Under the pieces are notes generated by a model. The model worked only from the letters and a program-made list of their open reading frames with translations, was not told the origin of the DNA and made no database searches. From positions 107,354,389 to 107,418,388 of the forward strand of contig NC_135716.1 of the NCBI RefSeq assembly GCF_964656455.1: a stretch of 64,000 bases of DNA, in the 5' to 3' direction. Of the stretch, positions 50,561 through 62,850 are shown piece after piece. This DNA comes from Halichoerus grypus. Its lineage: Eukaryota > Chordata > Mammalia > Carnivora > Phocidae. A program made the translations under genes and the position numbers. The stretch's first letter is position 1; every line of letters begins with the position of its first letter.

Positions 50561-52099
50561 ATTAGTTCTTTCTTAATAGTAGCCACTTGTTCAACCTGAC
50601 CTCCTTCCCACAATCTACTGAGTCCATGAAATAGGTAGTAATTTTTCTTTGACTTCCCTGTAATGTAGGTTTTGTCATACAAGAAGAACAGGTCAGGATT
50701 TGAGGTTCTCCTCAGCTATGGTACAACGGACGATTGTGGATGATACAGCAGTTTCATCTAGGAAGCTAGTGATGATCACATACCAACATAAATGAATCAT
50801 TTTCACTGAGAAGGGTGTGAGACCAGCTGCTAAGACTCCATAAGTGCAAGTGGGAGAAAATCAGTTCCTCCCCAAATCTGAATACTTGGAACAATTTATC
50901 TTATCCATTCACCACCCTCCAACCCTTCCAGACTGTCTGCCTCAGCAGGATCAGGTAGCCTCCCAGCGAATCATGTGAAACATTTTTGCATGATCGGAGC
51001 ACCACTGGCTTATGTTGGCTGAGCCCTCTCCAGTAGCCAAGGAGTCTGCTGTACTAACTTCAGACCTGATGGGAGCCCTGCTCTTCTCGCTGCCCCAAGG
51101 CTAATGAAGCCTCACACTTGCTCTCTTCTCTGGGGACCTCAAACCTTCAGAGGTACTAGTTGGCTTATTTAGATACTGAGTTATTCTGGCAACTTTCTAT
51201 CTTCCCAGAATCCATTTACACAATTTTAAATATTGCCATCAAGTGTAAAGGTTTAATCTTATACAATTTTTCATTTTCACCTTTATTTTGTTTGGGTTAT
51301 TTCTATCAAATCTAATTTTTCCCAGTGTCTCACTCAAAATATTTTGGGGTTAAAATGGCAGGTCAAAACAATGAGATTATAGTCTTCTGCTACTTCATCT
51401 AGAAAATGTTGTAACATATGGACTACATAATAATAGACATACTTAATAAACAATAATGAAGGAACCACCCATTTAGAAAAGGAGAAAGAGAGAATCAAGA
51501 TACAGTTGCTGATGGTACTAAGCATAGACCACATGCTGCTTGCAGGTTTAGTGGTAACTCCACTTCCCATGAAGTAGACCAAATTCTTGATTTAACCAAT
51601 CTGGCAGCCACAGGTTCAGCTTCTGCTGCTGGGGGCTAGCTTTTGCCCAGTGTTGACACAGCCAAGCCTGTTAACATAGTTAAGTGGTGTTTAGATATTA
51701 AACAATCCCATGCCATCCTGCCAGACTTAGAGTTCTTTGGCAGTATAGCTTCTTTAAAATCCTACTGAGCTTCTTGCTAATTTCATTTGGGTACTGTCTT
51801 AGCTGGAAACCAATTACAAAAAATGTGTGAGTCATGATTCTTCAATTTAAACCTGCCTTAGTTGTCTCTTAGAAAAAGCCTAGGAGTTCAGCCCATCATC
51901 TAAGATGTCTTTTGAAGGTCTTTGTCTTGGAGCGGTGGGAGACAGTAGAGATCTGTCCTGGGAGACCTAAATGAATGGATACATTGTACTACAGAGTTGG
52001 GTTTGTGTGTGGTGATTGGGGTGGGGGTAATTAGTATTTTACTTTGGACAGGGAGTACAAAAGGGGGGATTGGTAGAGCCCTGAGGAATTCTGCTTCCT

Positions 52100-52660
52100 C
52101 ATTGCTCCAACTCTCCTGGGAATATCTCTTTCTAGTGAGCAGTCTCTTTTAACCTCAGTATCAGAAGAGCCCCTCCTCCTTCCCAAGTCAACCCTTTCTG
52201 CTCACCCACTTAACCCCAGCCGTGTCTACTTCTTCAATGTCTTACTCTCTTTTCCATCTTACATAATTTTCATTTCTCTCTCTTTATGGTCCCTAACTGC
52301 CCTCCTACATGCCTGACAAAAGTCCTGTGATAAACCTTGCTCCGGTCCTACCGCCCTCTCCGTACACCTGTCCATTTTCCGTCATCCCTTCATTTCCACT
52401 CATGTAGAAACTGTCTTCACTTCTTCACCATTCATACCATCCAAACTTCTGTCTCACTTTTCTCCCAGCCTCATCAGAAATGTCACCAATAACATTTTCA
52501 CAGTCTTCTGTCCTCTCATCTCCTGCCCAGAATTTGACCTTATTTACAATCTCTCCTTGAAATGATTTCCCATCTCTTTAAAAACTGTACTCTTCTGCTT
52601 CATTTCCCATTTCTCTGAGCGCTTCTTCCCCCCTTTTTCTGGTCCATTTTCATCTTGTTC
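52100..52660 (+). mobile_element. L2 internal fragment
   Basis: The C/T-rich sequence with AGAAACTGTCTTCACTTCTT, CCTCATCAGAAATGTCACCA and related pieces resembles the part of L2 ORF2 just before the segment preserved at 12.4 kb. The family call rests on order and composition only. Confidence 0.5.
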
Positions 52661-52734
52661 CTGAGTTGGGACTAGAACTCAGGTTTCCTGACTCCTGGTT
52701 AAATTCTCTTTGCCTGATAATATTTAAATATGTT

Positions 52735-52800
52735 AGCACACTCATTCATTCTACAAATACTTTTTGAGCCCACTAGGTATAAACACCATCAGGTTTAATT
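52735..52800 (-). mobile_element. Short L2 tail, reversed
   Basis: CATTCATTCTACAAATACTT and TGAGCCCACTAGGTATAAAC match the inverse of the L2 end. Confidence 0.5.
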
Positions 52801-53790
52801 ACTGGTGGTTTTACTATACTTGGTTTTTTAAATAATTTGTGTGATTATTTTTAAAACACTGCTGCAAAATTTTCAAAATTTGATTTCAACTCATTGATAC
52901 TGCTTCCACTTGTTCACCAGTAGGCTTTGAATAGTGATTCAAGAGGCTCTATGTAAAGGCTTAATTGCTCAAATCTACCTTTCTACTATGTGCCACGATA
53001 TCTGTATTATCCACCATTATTGAGTCATTCTGTGAGGTAGAGACATTGTTACATTGTTTTCTTTCTGGAGTTCTCTTTTAAAATGTGAATGGTCTTTATC
53101 ATAAAAAATCATTAAGCTGTTTGTAACCTCATAACTTAAATTATGAAACCAGTTTCCTTGAAAACTGAGTCCATAAGATCTAGGACAGGACATACAACAC
53201 TGAGAAAAGAAAATCGCCCGTGGGAATTAAAGGAGGTCTGGGTAGCCTTGGATCATGGTGATGAAGGTGGAGAAATGGAAGAATAAAGAAAGTTAGAGTA
53301 AACAGAGCTGTGTCTTTGTCTCAGAGGGCACATGGATTACTTTTAGGAGTGCAACAATTGTACTTTTGTATTCTCTGATGTTATTTTAAATGTAAGAAAT
53401 TTAGAGTTATCCTTGGTCCTGCCTGTTGAGTTGGCCTAGTGGAGGAGGTAATGCTGAGGATTGTGGGGACCCAATGGAGTCATGGAGAGCTGTGGTAAAT
53501 GGAACAGGCTCTTGGGTAGTGACATCTCTACAATTAATACAATTAATATGGTGACATATTCCCTTAATTTAAGGAGAAATGTACACTTATCCCAAGGAGA
53601 AACAAGGGTGCTGTCATATCTAAACAGGTAACTATCTTCAACCCATATTTTAAATAATTGCTAAGAAAGAATTGCTAAAACTTCTCCCTCAATCATTTCT
53701 GAAGATTGCAATCACCTGTGAAGGTCTTTTAAAGAGATACATGGACTCCCTTTCCCTGAGATTCTTCAGGAATTTGGGGCCCTGGGCATT

Positions 53791-53823
53791 TGTGTGCATG
53801 TGTGCGCATGTGTGTGTGTGTGT
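53791..53823. repeat. GT-rich microsatellite
   Basis: Interrupted GT units with GCATGTGTGCGCATG in the middle. Confidence 0.85.
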
Positions 53824-54374
53824 TTAACTCCACAAGTGATTCGGAGGCACAGCCAATGTTGCGAAGAACTAAACTGGAAATATGATGAGCTGAGCTTGAT
53901 TAGATAAACTGCAACCATGGAAAGAAGAAGGGAGGCTCTGCTTACTTGTTAAGGAAGCATCTTCTAATTAAATTTAGGAAGCAGCCTCTACAAAAGCTGA
54001 CAGCAAAGCTTCCTATACATGCTGCAAAGGAAAGTGTGATGAAAAACAAAGGAGCTGCCCTCACTTCTATAGAAGCTTATCACAGAGACAGGCAACCTGC
54101 CTTTCTTTACAAACCTACAGTTAGCTCTGATTTCTTCCCACCCCTGCACAAAACCTTCATGTTAACAACATTTACATACTCTTCCTTTCCCCACTATACA
54201 CGAGGCTTTCTTCTTCCCTGCAGTGCCTTTGTTCATGGCACAGATTTCCTTCCAACATATGCCCAGTCAAGACTATTTGTTCTCCAAGGATGGGTTCAAA
54301 TCTCTCTACTGATTGCTGCTGCCCAAAGTGACCTTTGCCTTCTCTAAGTTCTGCAGGAGCTTGTCCTGCTTATC

Positions 54375-54510
54375 TTGCCATTATAATGTATTGAGCTCCT
54401 ACTACGTGCTAGCTACCTGTCATATAGCTGGTAAGTGACAGAGCCAGGAAAACATAAGTTTTCCTTACGCTGATCCCAATCCCATATTCTTTTCATTATG
54501 CTGTGCATGC
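54375..54510 (-). mobile_element. MIR fragment, reversed, with internal deletion
   Basis: TATTGAGCTCCTACTACGTG joins directly to ATAGCTGGTAAGTGACAGAG, so the central core of the inverse MIR is missing. Confidence 0.65.
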
Positions 54511-55394
54511 TGCCTCCCCTACCCCATACTGCCCTGTTCTATGATTGCTTGGGCCTTTGCTTCCCTCCTAGACTATAAGTTGGTTTTGGCCACAGATCAT
54601 ATACTATGCATGTTAAAAATTCCATAATGTCTGCCATAGTTTTTAAAAATGAGTCAAACAATGACCAAGCAGCAGGAATTAGCAGCAGCTGGGGGTATAA
54701 CTTTAACCTTGGCCCATGCTAGCACTCAGACATCTGGAGAGGTTCCAGTTCTTAAAGCATCTTAAGTCCTAAGTGTCTAGTCATTATACAGGCAAATTTA
54801 GCAATAACTTGTAGGAAAACTCTGCATCTTCAAAAAAAAAAAAAAAAGAGGAGGGGAGAGAGAGTTCCCTAATAAGCTGAATAAGCCAATTTTAGCAATT
54901 ACTGAAGAATTAACAAGAAATTGTAGGGGAAAAGTAAATCTACAAGCACTGAGACTTAGATATTAATGAGGGATATGTCCCAAGACCTACTCAAATCCCT
55001 ATGTATCACTATAATATATAATTTTCCTCATAAAAGGCAGTAAAGTATAACTGAAATATTTAAATGATCCCTGTAGACCCCTAATGATTCTATAGAAATG
55101 GAACTAAAGTCATTTATAATGCTATTAACATAAATTCTGAATTGAGCACTGGCTGAAACATTTTCAAACATCACTTTTTCTTGTTTCCCGTATAGAGCAT
55201 ATGGTGTGCTCGTTTTTGTCTGAGTCACCACCAAATTTATCCAGAACTTCTATTTCCTAAGACGCATCAATTTTTAAAAGCTGTTTCACTTTTTCTTAAT
55301 TTCCATCATGAGAATTAGCCATTACCTTTCTACAGGGGTCACTTTACACAGAAGTTTTTTGATCAGTTCAAAAGATTATTTTGTACTTCTAAGT

Positions 55395-55420
55395 AAAAAA
55401 AAAAAAAGAAAGAAAGAAAG
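55395..55420. repeat. A-run followed by GAAA repeats
   Basis: Twelve A followed by AGAA units, with a SINE-like tail appearance but no recognisable body beside it. Confidence 0.85.
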
Positions 55421-56814
55421 TCAAGGCTTCACTGCAATGTAGGTGTTTGCTAGAAAAGCTCTTGAAAGCTCAGCTCATTCCTAGCCAAGTGACTCACTCA
55501 CACCACCCTTACTTATATGATCCACATTTCTTATAAAATTACATATTAACACATGTTCTATGGGATCATTCACAAATCGTTGAAACTGCAAAAGTTTATT
55601 CTACAAATATAAGAAACTTACTATATTATGTAGTCTTCTTTAATTCTTCTTTTGTGTTTTTTAGTATATCCATCAATAATAAGGAGTTTACTTATTGACT
55701 GTGCCTTTACAGTTTATTTTCCCAGAGCTTGTAATTCGTGTTATTGCCTGTACAATGCAAGGAACCCAATAAATGATAAATATTTAGTCTCTGTCACGTG
55801 ATGCAGCACCACCATCATCTGTTGATAACTATTCTGAATTGTGTTCATGCTCAAGCGTGAAGACAGAGTACTTGGCTTGGAGCAAATGAGGCTGCCTTTA
55901 AGAAAGAGAACCAAGAAAAGTGGTCAGACTGTCAAAGACAGAATTCCTAGTTCAAAATGTGCCTATAGTGGTGCTATTTTTAGTCTTACTTTGATATTAC
56001 TACTACCATTAATATATTAATATATTAACTAAGAGTGTGTGTACATATATGTACATACATACCTGTGTATGTGTATGTGTACGTCTTCAGTAAAAACTGC
56101 ATGTATGAGAAATAGTAAATGATTTTATTTTGTATATGTCCATTTTTATTTAGCTGTTTTAATTTTTTTTGAAGCAATCTGGCCCTTTAAAGTAAATCAG
56201 TTAGAAAATGGAAACAGGACAACTGTCTCAAAGACCTCATGTATCAGGATGTGCCACCATTTTAAGGAGACAGCTCAGACCTCAGAGCTCCATATAGCAG
56301 AGCTAGGCAAGAGGGGTGTATGTCTCTGGATAGTTGATGTAGGCCCAGAAACACCAAATGTGTTCTCAGTCAGTGTTCCTAGGTACACAAAAAGAAGATA
56401 ATTAACAGTGCTTATCTCGGAAGCATCTCAGATGTAAAAAAAAAGGACCTGGAAATATAAAACTAGAAGATGAGAGAAATAAAGCATTCTTTCTGCTAAT
56501 GTAAAAGTTCCTAAATAATAGATAGATAGTAACAAGCATAGTCCATTAGTACCGTGGAGTTGTATTTCTCTGAATTCTTGCTCTAGCGTAAGCATTTTAT
56601 AGCTTTAAGTAGAAATTTAATCAAAGTTATTTTCTTAATGAAAGCACAGACATTCAATTAATCTTATATTATCCTATATCTCTGTCTGAAAAAGAAAAAC
56701 TACCCGTTATTCTTAAGCCACTCTAAACAGATGGCGCTATTATTTAATTTGTAACAAAAACCAAATGCCATAGTGCTTTGGAGGAGTTAATTCAATTTCT
56801 TTAGTCTTCTTTAG

Positions 56815-56844
56815 CCTGCCTGCCTGCCTTCCTTCCTTCCCTCC
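56815..56844. repeat. Compound CCTG/CCTT microsatellite
   Basis: CCTG units followed directly by CCTT units. Confidence 0.85.
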
Positions 56845-57179
56845 TTTGTGAAGAAACTCTGACTAGCTAGCTACAACCCACTAGAACATGAGTGCAGACA
56901 TTTGCAGTTTTAACTATTGGTGAATGACCTCATCTAAAAATTTAGCAATACACGGTTCTGCAAGAAATTTGAATCATGCAATGTGGTTGGTGTAAGTGAA
57001 TTGCCTGGTTAAGAATTAGCCTAACTTTTACAAGATTTCTACCAGTTTCTTGCATCTCACTTTCCTATTACTGGGTTATATATAAAACTGGGTAATAGAA
57101 ACAGGTAATGATCATATAAAACGTATCATCATAGCATTTTCTTTGGAGTCACATCTCATCTAAAGCAATAAATACTTAG

Positions 57180-57340
57180 TCAATGTTTAATATGTCTATT
57201 GCGCCTCTTGTGTACTGGTATTATGCTTGCCTCTATGGATGGTATTGCATGATGAAAAAAAGTATATGGCCCCTGTCTTTGAACAACTCAAAATCTAGGA
57301 GCAAAGAAAAAACTTAACTACATGAAATGAAAATAATTTT
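57180..57340 (-). mobile_element. L2 tail fragment, reversed
   Basis: TGTGTACTGGTATTATGCTT and GGCCCCTGTCTTTGAACAAC correspond to the inverse of the L2 3' end. Confidence 0.5.
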
Positions 57341-57399
57341 AAGCCATTATAAAAGCAAAGTGATGTGTGTTGGTCAAAGAATTTACATAGAGTTAAATG

Positions 57400-57660
57400 T
57401 GACTTCCTCAGGGTTCACTTAAGCAACCAGTCTCCAGTGTCCTATACCCACACCCCAGTCACCCTTTCTTTCTTTCTCCTCTTACACTGCTGTATATTTT
57501 TTATTACCTACTTGAAATTGTATTACATATTTATTCATTTTTCCTTATTGTATTTTCTGCTCGAATGAGAACAGTAACTTTTTCTTATTTATTGTTAAAA
57601 CTCCAGCAACTAAGGGAGTAGTTGAATAAATATTTGTTGAATGAATGAATGAATAAGTGA
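57400..57660 (+). mobile_element. L2 3' end
   Basis: GAATGAGAACAGTAACTTTT followed by GAATAAATATTTGTTGAATG and the GAAT tail repeats is the L2 3' end in forward direction. Confidence 0.75.
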
Positions 57661-59929
57661 GTATCATCAAATAAGGAAAAAATCATTGAGGACAGGTTGT
57701 ACAACATGCGACCCGCTACTTATGCAAATAAGATGAATATGGCTGATGATGCCCTATTGCTTATGATGGCACAGATTTTAATTATTATACAAATTCAGAT
57801 CTTTATTAAGCAACAACTATAACAATGAACAAGAATAAAATGATATAAAAGAAAATAGACTGATATTTTTACAGTTTCTTCAGAGCTGCTGCTAACTCAT
57901 TGACGTGGAACTCACCCTGATTTCTTTTATCGCCAGGAAAATCAGCATTTATTTTTATGGCTTTGTTTTATATTGCATCAAGATGAATTACAGGATATTT
58001 AATTTCAAACAGTTGTCCATTCCCTAATTAAGAAGAAACATAAATAAAATGTTCTTTGTATATTAAGATTTTATATGCATAAATAATAATAAAAATTATA
58101 CTGAAGTTTGGATTTGAAATTTGAAACATACATTGTATGTTTTTGGTATTGTAGAAGTTACGGGAACTATCATAGAAATAAAAATATCAAAACTCACAAA
58201 TATGGTATAAGATATTCTGGGAGTTATTCTTTTTTTGTGTTATTTGTGTTTTAAATGTAGAGTAAGATATTTATCTAGTGTGCCATTCATGCATGGTGAC
58301 TCAAAAATATTTCATAACCCTACCCTTTAGTAGCCAGCAGAATGCTCATCAAGGATCACTTTAAGCCAGGATTAAATACTGGACATAAACAAGGTTAAGA
58401 ATGTACATTTGTAACCCTGATTACATCCAAAGAGAAATACACTTGATTTTGAATGTGCTTATAATATAAATGACTCTTAACCACTCTAATATGGATAATT
58501 CAAGTTACTGGGATAATCATAAAAATGAACTTATGCAGGATTCAAGTTGGTAGCAGTTCCATATCCTAAAATATATTTTGGTTAATGTTCATTCCTATTC
58601 ATGCAATCTTAACAAAATTCACGTTTACAACTATTCTTCTTCTTTAATAGCTGTTTTAGGCTATTAAGTTCATCCAACCAAATTGCCCCCAAATCTAGGA
58701 AGTAACGTTTAGAAGTTGTCTTTATTCACCTTGGGAAACATTTTCTTTAATTTATCACACTTTAAAACAAATTGCTAACTTTAACTAAATGTGAAATAAA
58801 ACAAACACAAAAAGCCCCTTGGTATGAAAAACAGATACAATAAAATTAACTTAAAATTCACAAATGATAACTTTTTCCTACAATGATTGTGACATAATCA
58901 CAGTAAAATTTCAGCAAACTTTAAATGAATTTAATTGTATAAAATAAATATATAATTCTCAGATGATTAGCAAGAAATTACATTAAGGATGCTTTACAAA
59001 AGCAAACGTGTATTTTATGTAGTCTGGCCTTTTTTTTTTCTACTTAGTAGTATGTAAGTTGTGTTATCTTTTCTAACTAATGTGTCTTTGGAAATGCATA
59101 ACCCTACTGATATTTTTCAAAAATTTGTATCCTGTGATCCAGTTATATAACAGATAATATCCACTTATTCACCTATTTAGTAAGTTTCTATGGAACAATG
59201 AAAACAGAAATATATATAAAGTCTTAAGGAAAGTTAAATGAGCAAATCATTTCTCTCAAGGGCTGGAGCAAGTGTGTATGATTTGAGTGGGGAAGGATAT
59301 TGTGGGTGAAGGGAATAATATTAATAAATTCTGGTATAACAGTTACACATAAGTGGGCTAGTATGACTGTTCTAACATTCTATAGTGACTGATTTTGACT
59401 GCATATCATGGTTTATATGTATAATATAGGTTATTGTCTATTTCTTAATTATTTAGAAACAACTGTATGGCTACAGTGTAATAGCATTATCATTTTATCC
59501 CTTATTAGGGATCTCTATAGTGTAGAAGGTTCAGGAAAATCCCATTTTGAATAATATTGGCTTAAGTTAAACCTCTTATACATGTGCTATCTGAGGGGAG
59601 ATCTTATCTATGAGTGAGGCTCATGATCTTACCTATGCTCTATGCTCTGGAGTGAGAGGAGGGATGTTAAAGGCTGACTGTTGGATAGGAAATGGGCTCT
59701 GGTCTATTTTGTGTCAACTGACAGACTCAATTCTGTCTCTTTCACCAGTTGCCCCCATGATAACATACAGCAGCAGAAGTTTCCACTAGTGCCAGGCCCA
59801 GGCTATTGACTACCAAGGTAGTTGTATCTTCTTAATGCCAGTTTTTGTTGGTTTGCTTTAAAAAAAAAAAAATTACATTTTACCCATGAACACAGCACCT
59901 AGCAACAATAGCAAGGGCATTATGAGCAC

Positions 59930-60200
59930 CAATCACCAGAAGAGATTTAGCCCAACGTTATTTATAATAAAACCTGGAAATAATTTCAAAGTGAAAAAAT
60001 TGGGAAATAAGTAAAACAATACATATCTATATAATAAAATACTTTATAAATATTAAAATGGCATTTTTAAAGAAGTCTAATGACATTGGGAATGCACATG
60101 ATATAATGTAAAAATGAAGGATATATAAAACTGTAAAAAAAAGAATCAAATTTTGAGGAAAGCGTGTGCTTACTCAAAGAAAATAGAAGAAAATATACCT
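59930..60200 (+). mobile_element. Old L1 3' UTR fragment
   Basis: TTATTTATAATAAAACCTGG, TAAAATGGCATTTTTAAAGA and ATGATATAATGTAAAAATGA are the decayed form of the L1 3' segment in which a template copy predicts TGG..ACA..AAATG-type motifs. Boundaries are uncertain. Confidence 0.55.
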
Positions 60201-60541
60201 TTTTAATAGTGCTGTTGTTTGGTTGTTTTATTATGAGTAATTTTAATTTTTCTTCTTTATTCAGTAATTTTGCTGAATGATTTATTGAAAAGTATTCCAT
60301 AATAATTATGATATCTTTTTATAATCAGGAAAAAAATTCTTAAAAATAACATTTGAAGAAAGATTTATTGCAAGGATATTATATAAATTATATAACATGG
60401 TGTTTCTTTTTCTCTTTCAAGGTAGGACAAAAATATCTGATTTTAATCTGTACCAGGATGGGAAAGAGACTTGTGTGATTTTGTTGATTTCAAATACTGT
60501 GAGAAGCAGGGTCTACTGTATCTTTCACTAGGGATAATTTG

Positions 60542-61330
60542 TTTTTTTCTTTTTTTCTTTTTTTAAATTTAAGTTCGATTAATTAACATATAATGTATTA
60601 TTGGTTTCAGAGGTACAGGTCTGTGATTCATCAGTCTTATATAATACCCAGTGCTTATCACATCACATACCTTCCTTAATGTCCATCACCCAGTTACCCC
60701 ATCCCTCCACCCACACCCCCCGCCCCCAGCAACCCTCAGTTTGTTTCCTATGATTAAGAGTCTCTTATGGTTTGCCTCCCTCTCTGGTTTCATCTTGTTT
60801 TATTTTTTCCTGTCTTGCCCTATGATCCTCTGTTTTGTTTCTTAAATTTCACATATCAGTGAGATCTTATGATAATTGTCTTTCTCTGATTGACTTATTT
60901 CACTTAGCATAATACCCTCTAGTTCCACCCACATCATTGCAAATGGCAAGATTTCATTTTTTTTATGGCTGAGTAATATTACCTTGTATATATATATATA
61001 TACCACATCTTTATATATATGGTGGTATATATATATACACCACATTACCTTGTATATATATATACACCACATCTTTATTCATTCACCTGTTGATGGACAT
61101 CTGGGCTCTTTCCGTCGTTTTGCTATTGTGGACATTGCTGCTATAAACATTGGGGTGTGTGTGCCCCTTCAAATCACTGTGTTTGTATCCTTTGGATAAA
61201 TACCTTGTAGTACAATGCTGGGTCATAGGGTAGCTCTATTTTTAACTTTTTGAGGAACCGCCATACTGTTTTCCAGAGTGGCTGCACCAGCTTGCATTCC
61301 CACCAACAGTGTAGGAGGGTTTCCCTTTCT
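60542..61330 (-). mobile_element. L1 3' region, reversed and 5'-truncated, with internal TA-rich duplication
   Basis: Read in reverse, the element ends in a T/C-rich A-tail copy at 60542-60565. It includes the well-known mammalian L1 3' segment (inverse of CCACCAACAGTGTAGGAGGG at its 5' end, plus GAGGAACCGCCATACTG and CATCTGTTGATGG-like parts). The flanks TCACTAGGGATAATTTG (60525-60541) and TCACTACGGACAATTTG (61331-61347) match at 15 of 17 bases, so they are a decayed duplication. A 66-base tandem duplication with TA runs sits inside. Confidence 0.92.
60978..61077. repeat. TA-rich tandem duplication inside the L1
   Basis: ATTACCTTG plus a TA run plus CCACATCTTTA occurs at 60978-61011 and again at 61044-61077, giving a 66-base period. 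The L1 consensus as I recall it has this segment once, so it was probably duplicated through TA slippage. Confidence 0.8.
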
Positions 61331-61794
61331 TCACTACGGACAATTTGACATAAAATAAAAAGCTAGAATAATTTAAGCACAATTAAGTTAGTATTGTGAG
61401 AGCACTTGGTAAATCATTGAGTATGTGTTAGTATGTTTATATGACCTAAAAACTTCTTTGGGTCCTGTCTTCTGTGCTTGTAATTTCAATTGTAGATTTA
61501 TTTAACAAAGTTCATTCTTTAGGCCTCTGATTGTTATTGACTCCACATTGTAAGAATTTAGAAATATTGTTTAGGCTACAACCAATTCCTTTAAAAATTT
61601 CAGTCTCTTTACTGTCACATATAGGCATTGCCTCATAAAATAGCAAATAATCTCTTTCACTGTCAATTAGTTGTAATTGTGGTAACTATAAAATGATAAT
61701 TAATTGACATATATTTGTTGCATACACCTTGTTATGTCAAGCAGAGTTCTAAGTTCTGGTAGTTCCAGTTAATTTTATTGTTTATTTTCTTTGG

Positions 61795-62850
61795 CTCTAT
61801 GTCTCTGTAAATATTAACTTCTTAATCCATTACAATCTGCCTTCCATTCCTATTATGTCTGCCTATATGTACTCATATATTGCCAGTGACTCTAAGTAGT
61901 ATAAACTATTGCCTACATTTTAGTTCTCACCCTATTTGATTTCTTGGTGGTATTTTATATCAAGATCTACATCCACATCTCTTTTATTTGAGTTTCTGTT
62001 TTCCCTTGTATTTTTCCTGATTGGTCTCTTCTTTCTTTGACCATTTCAAAGATTTCTACACCTTAGTATGAATGATCTCAAGATTTAAGTCCTTTGCTTT
62101 CTATCCTCTCATCTATTCACAAGACTCCAACCACTATCTGCATGTAAACAACTCCTAAAATATACTTCTAAAATTCCTCCTAAGATCCAAATTCCTGTTA
62201 GCTCTCGACTAGATTCTTTCAGCTAGATGTGCTAAAGGAACCTCAAACTCAATGTATCTGAAGTTCATTCATTTCTCCAAAAACCAGCTTCTCTTGGATT
62301 TCCTCACTTGGTTGATGAAATTGCTATCCCGCAACAATGTCAAAACACAAAATTATTCTTGATTTTCATTCCCCAACTCCAATCTTGAAAATTTTTAATA
62401 TTCCATCTTGAAATGATATTCCAGTCGCCTTGAAGTTCTTGATTTATACTTGCACTCCTTACTTTAGGCCCTTCTCTTTCAGACCGGTCTCCTTGCTTAC
62501 ACTTCCTTATCCTACTTACCCCCACAGACATATATGGAATTATGTTTCTAAAACATAGATCTAAACATATGGCCTTCCATGTTTTCTTTTGCCTAAAGGA
62601 TAAGGCACAGAATTTTTAGGAAGCTGATCCAAAACTCTAACTGAACCATTTAGCCATGTCTCCTGCTTGCTCTCTTCATAGGTAATAATTTTTTTTCTAT
62701 TTTCCTTCATGACATGCAGTCCCATTTTTTAGAGTCTTTTCCTATGTATTCCTTATTCACATATTGTTTCACAGGACCTACTCTAGCCAGTGTCATTTTG
62801 AGAATCCTTTAAGATTTCAAACTATAATTATCTTCACTATTGTTTCCTCC
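61795..62850 (+). mobile_element. L2 relic including end of ORF2
   Basis: AGGAACCTCAAACTCAATGT is the decayed form of an L2 ORF2 segment. It is followed in order by TGGCCTTCCATGTTTTCTTT, TAAAGGATAAGGCACAGAAT and TGTCTCCTGCTTGCTCTCTT. All frames are broken. Confidence 0.65.

Noticed and set aside
53946..54347. A 133-codon open frame on the + strand
   Set aside because: The protein has no family resemblance or splice context and its codon use looks random. It is most likely a chance frame.
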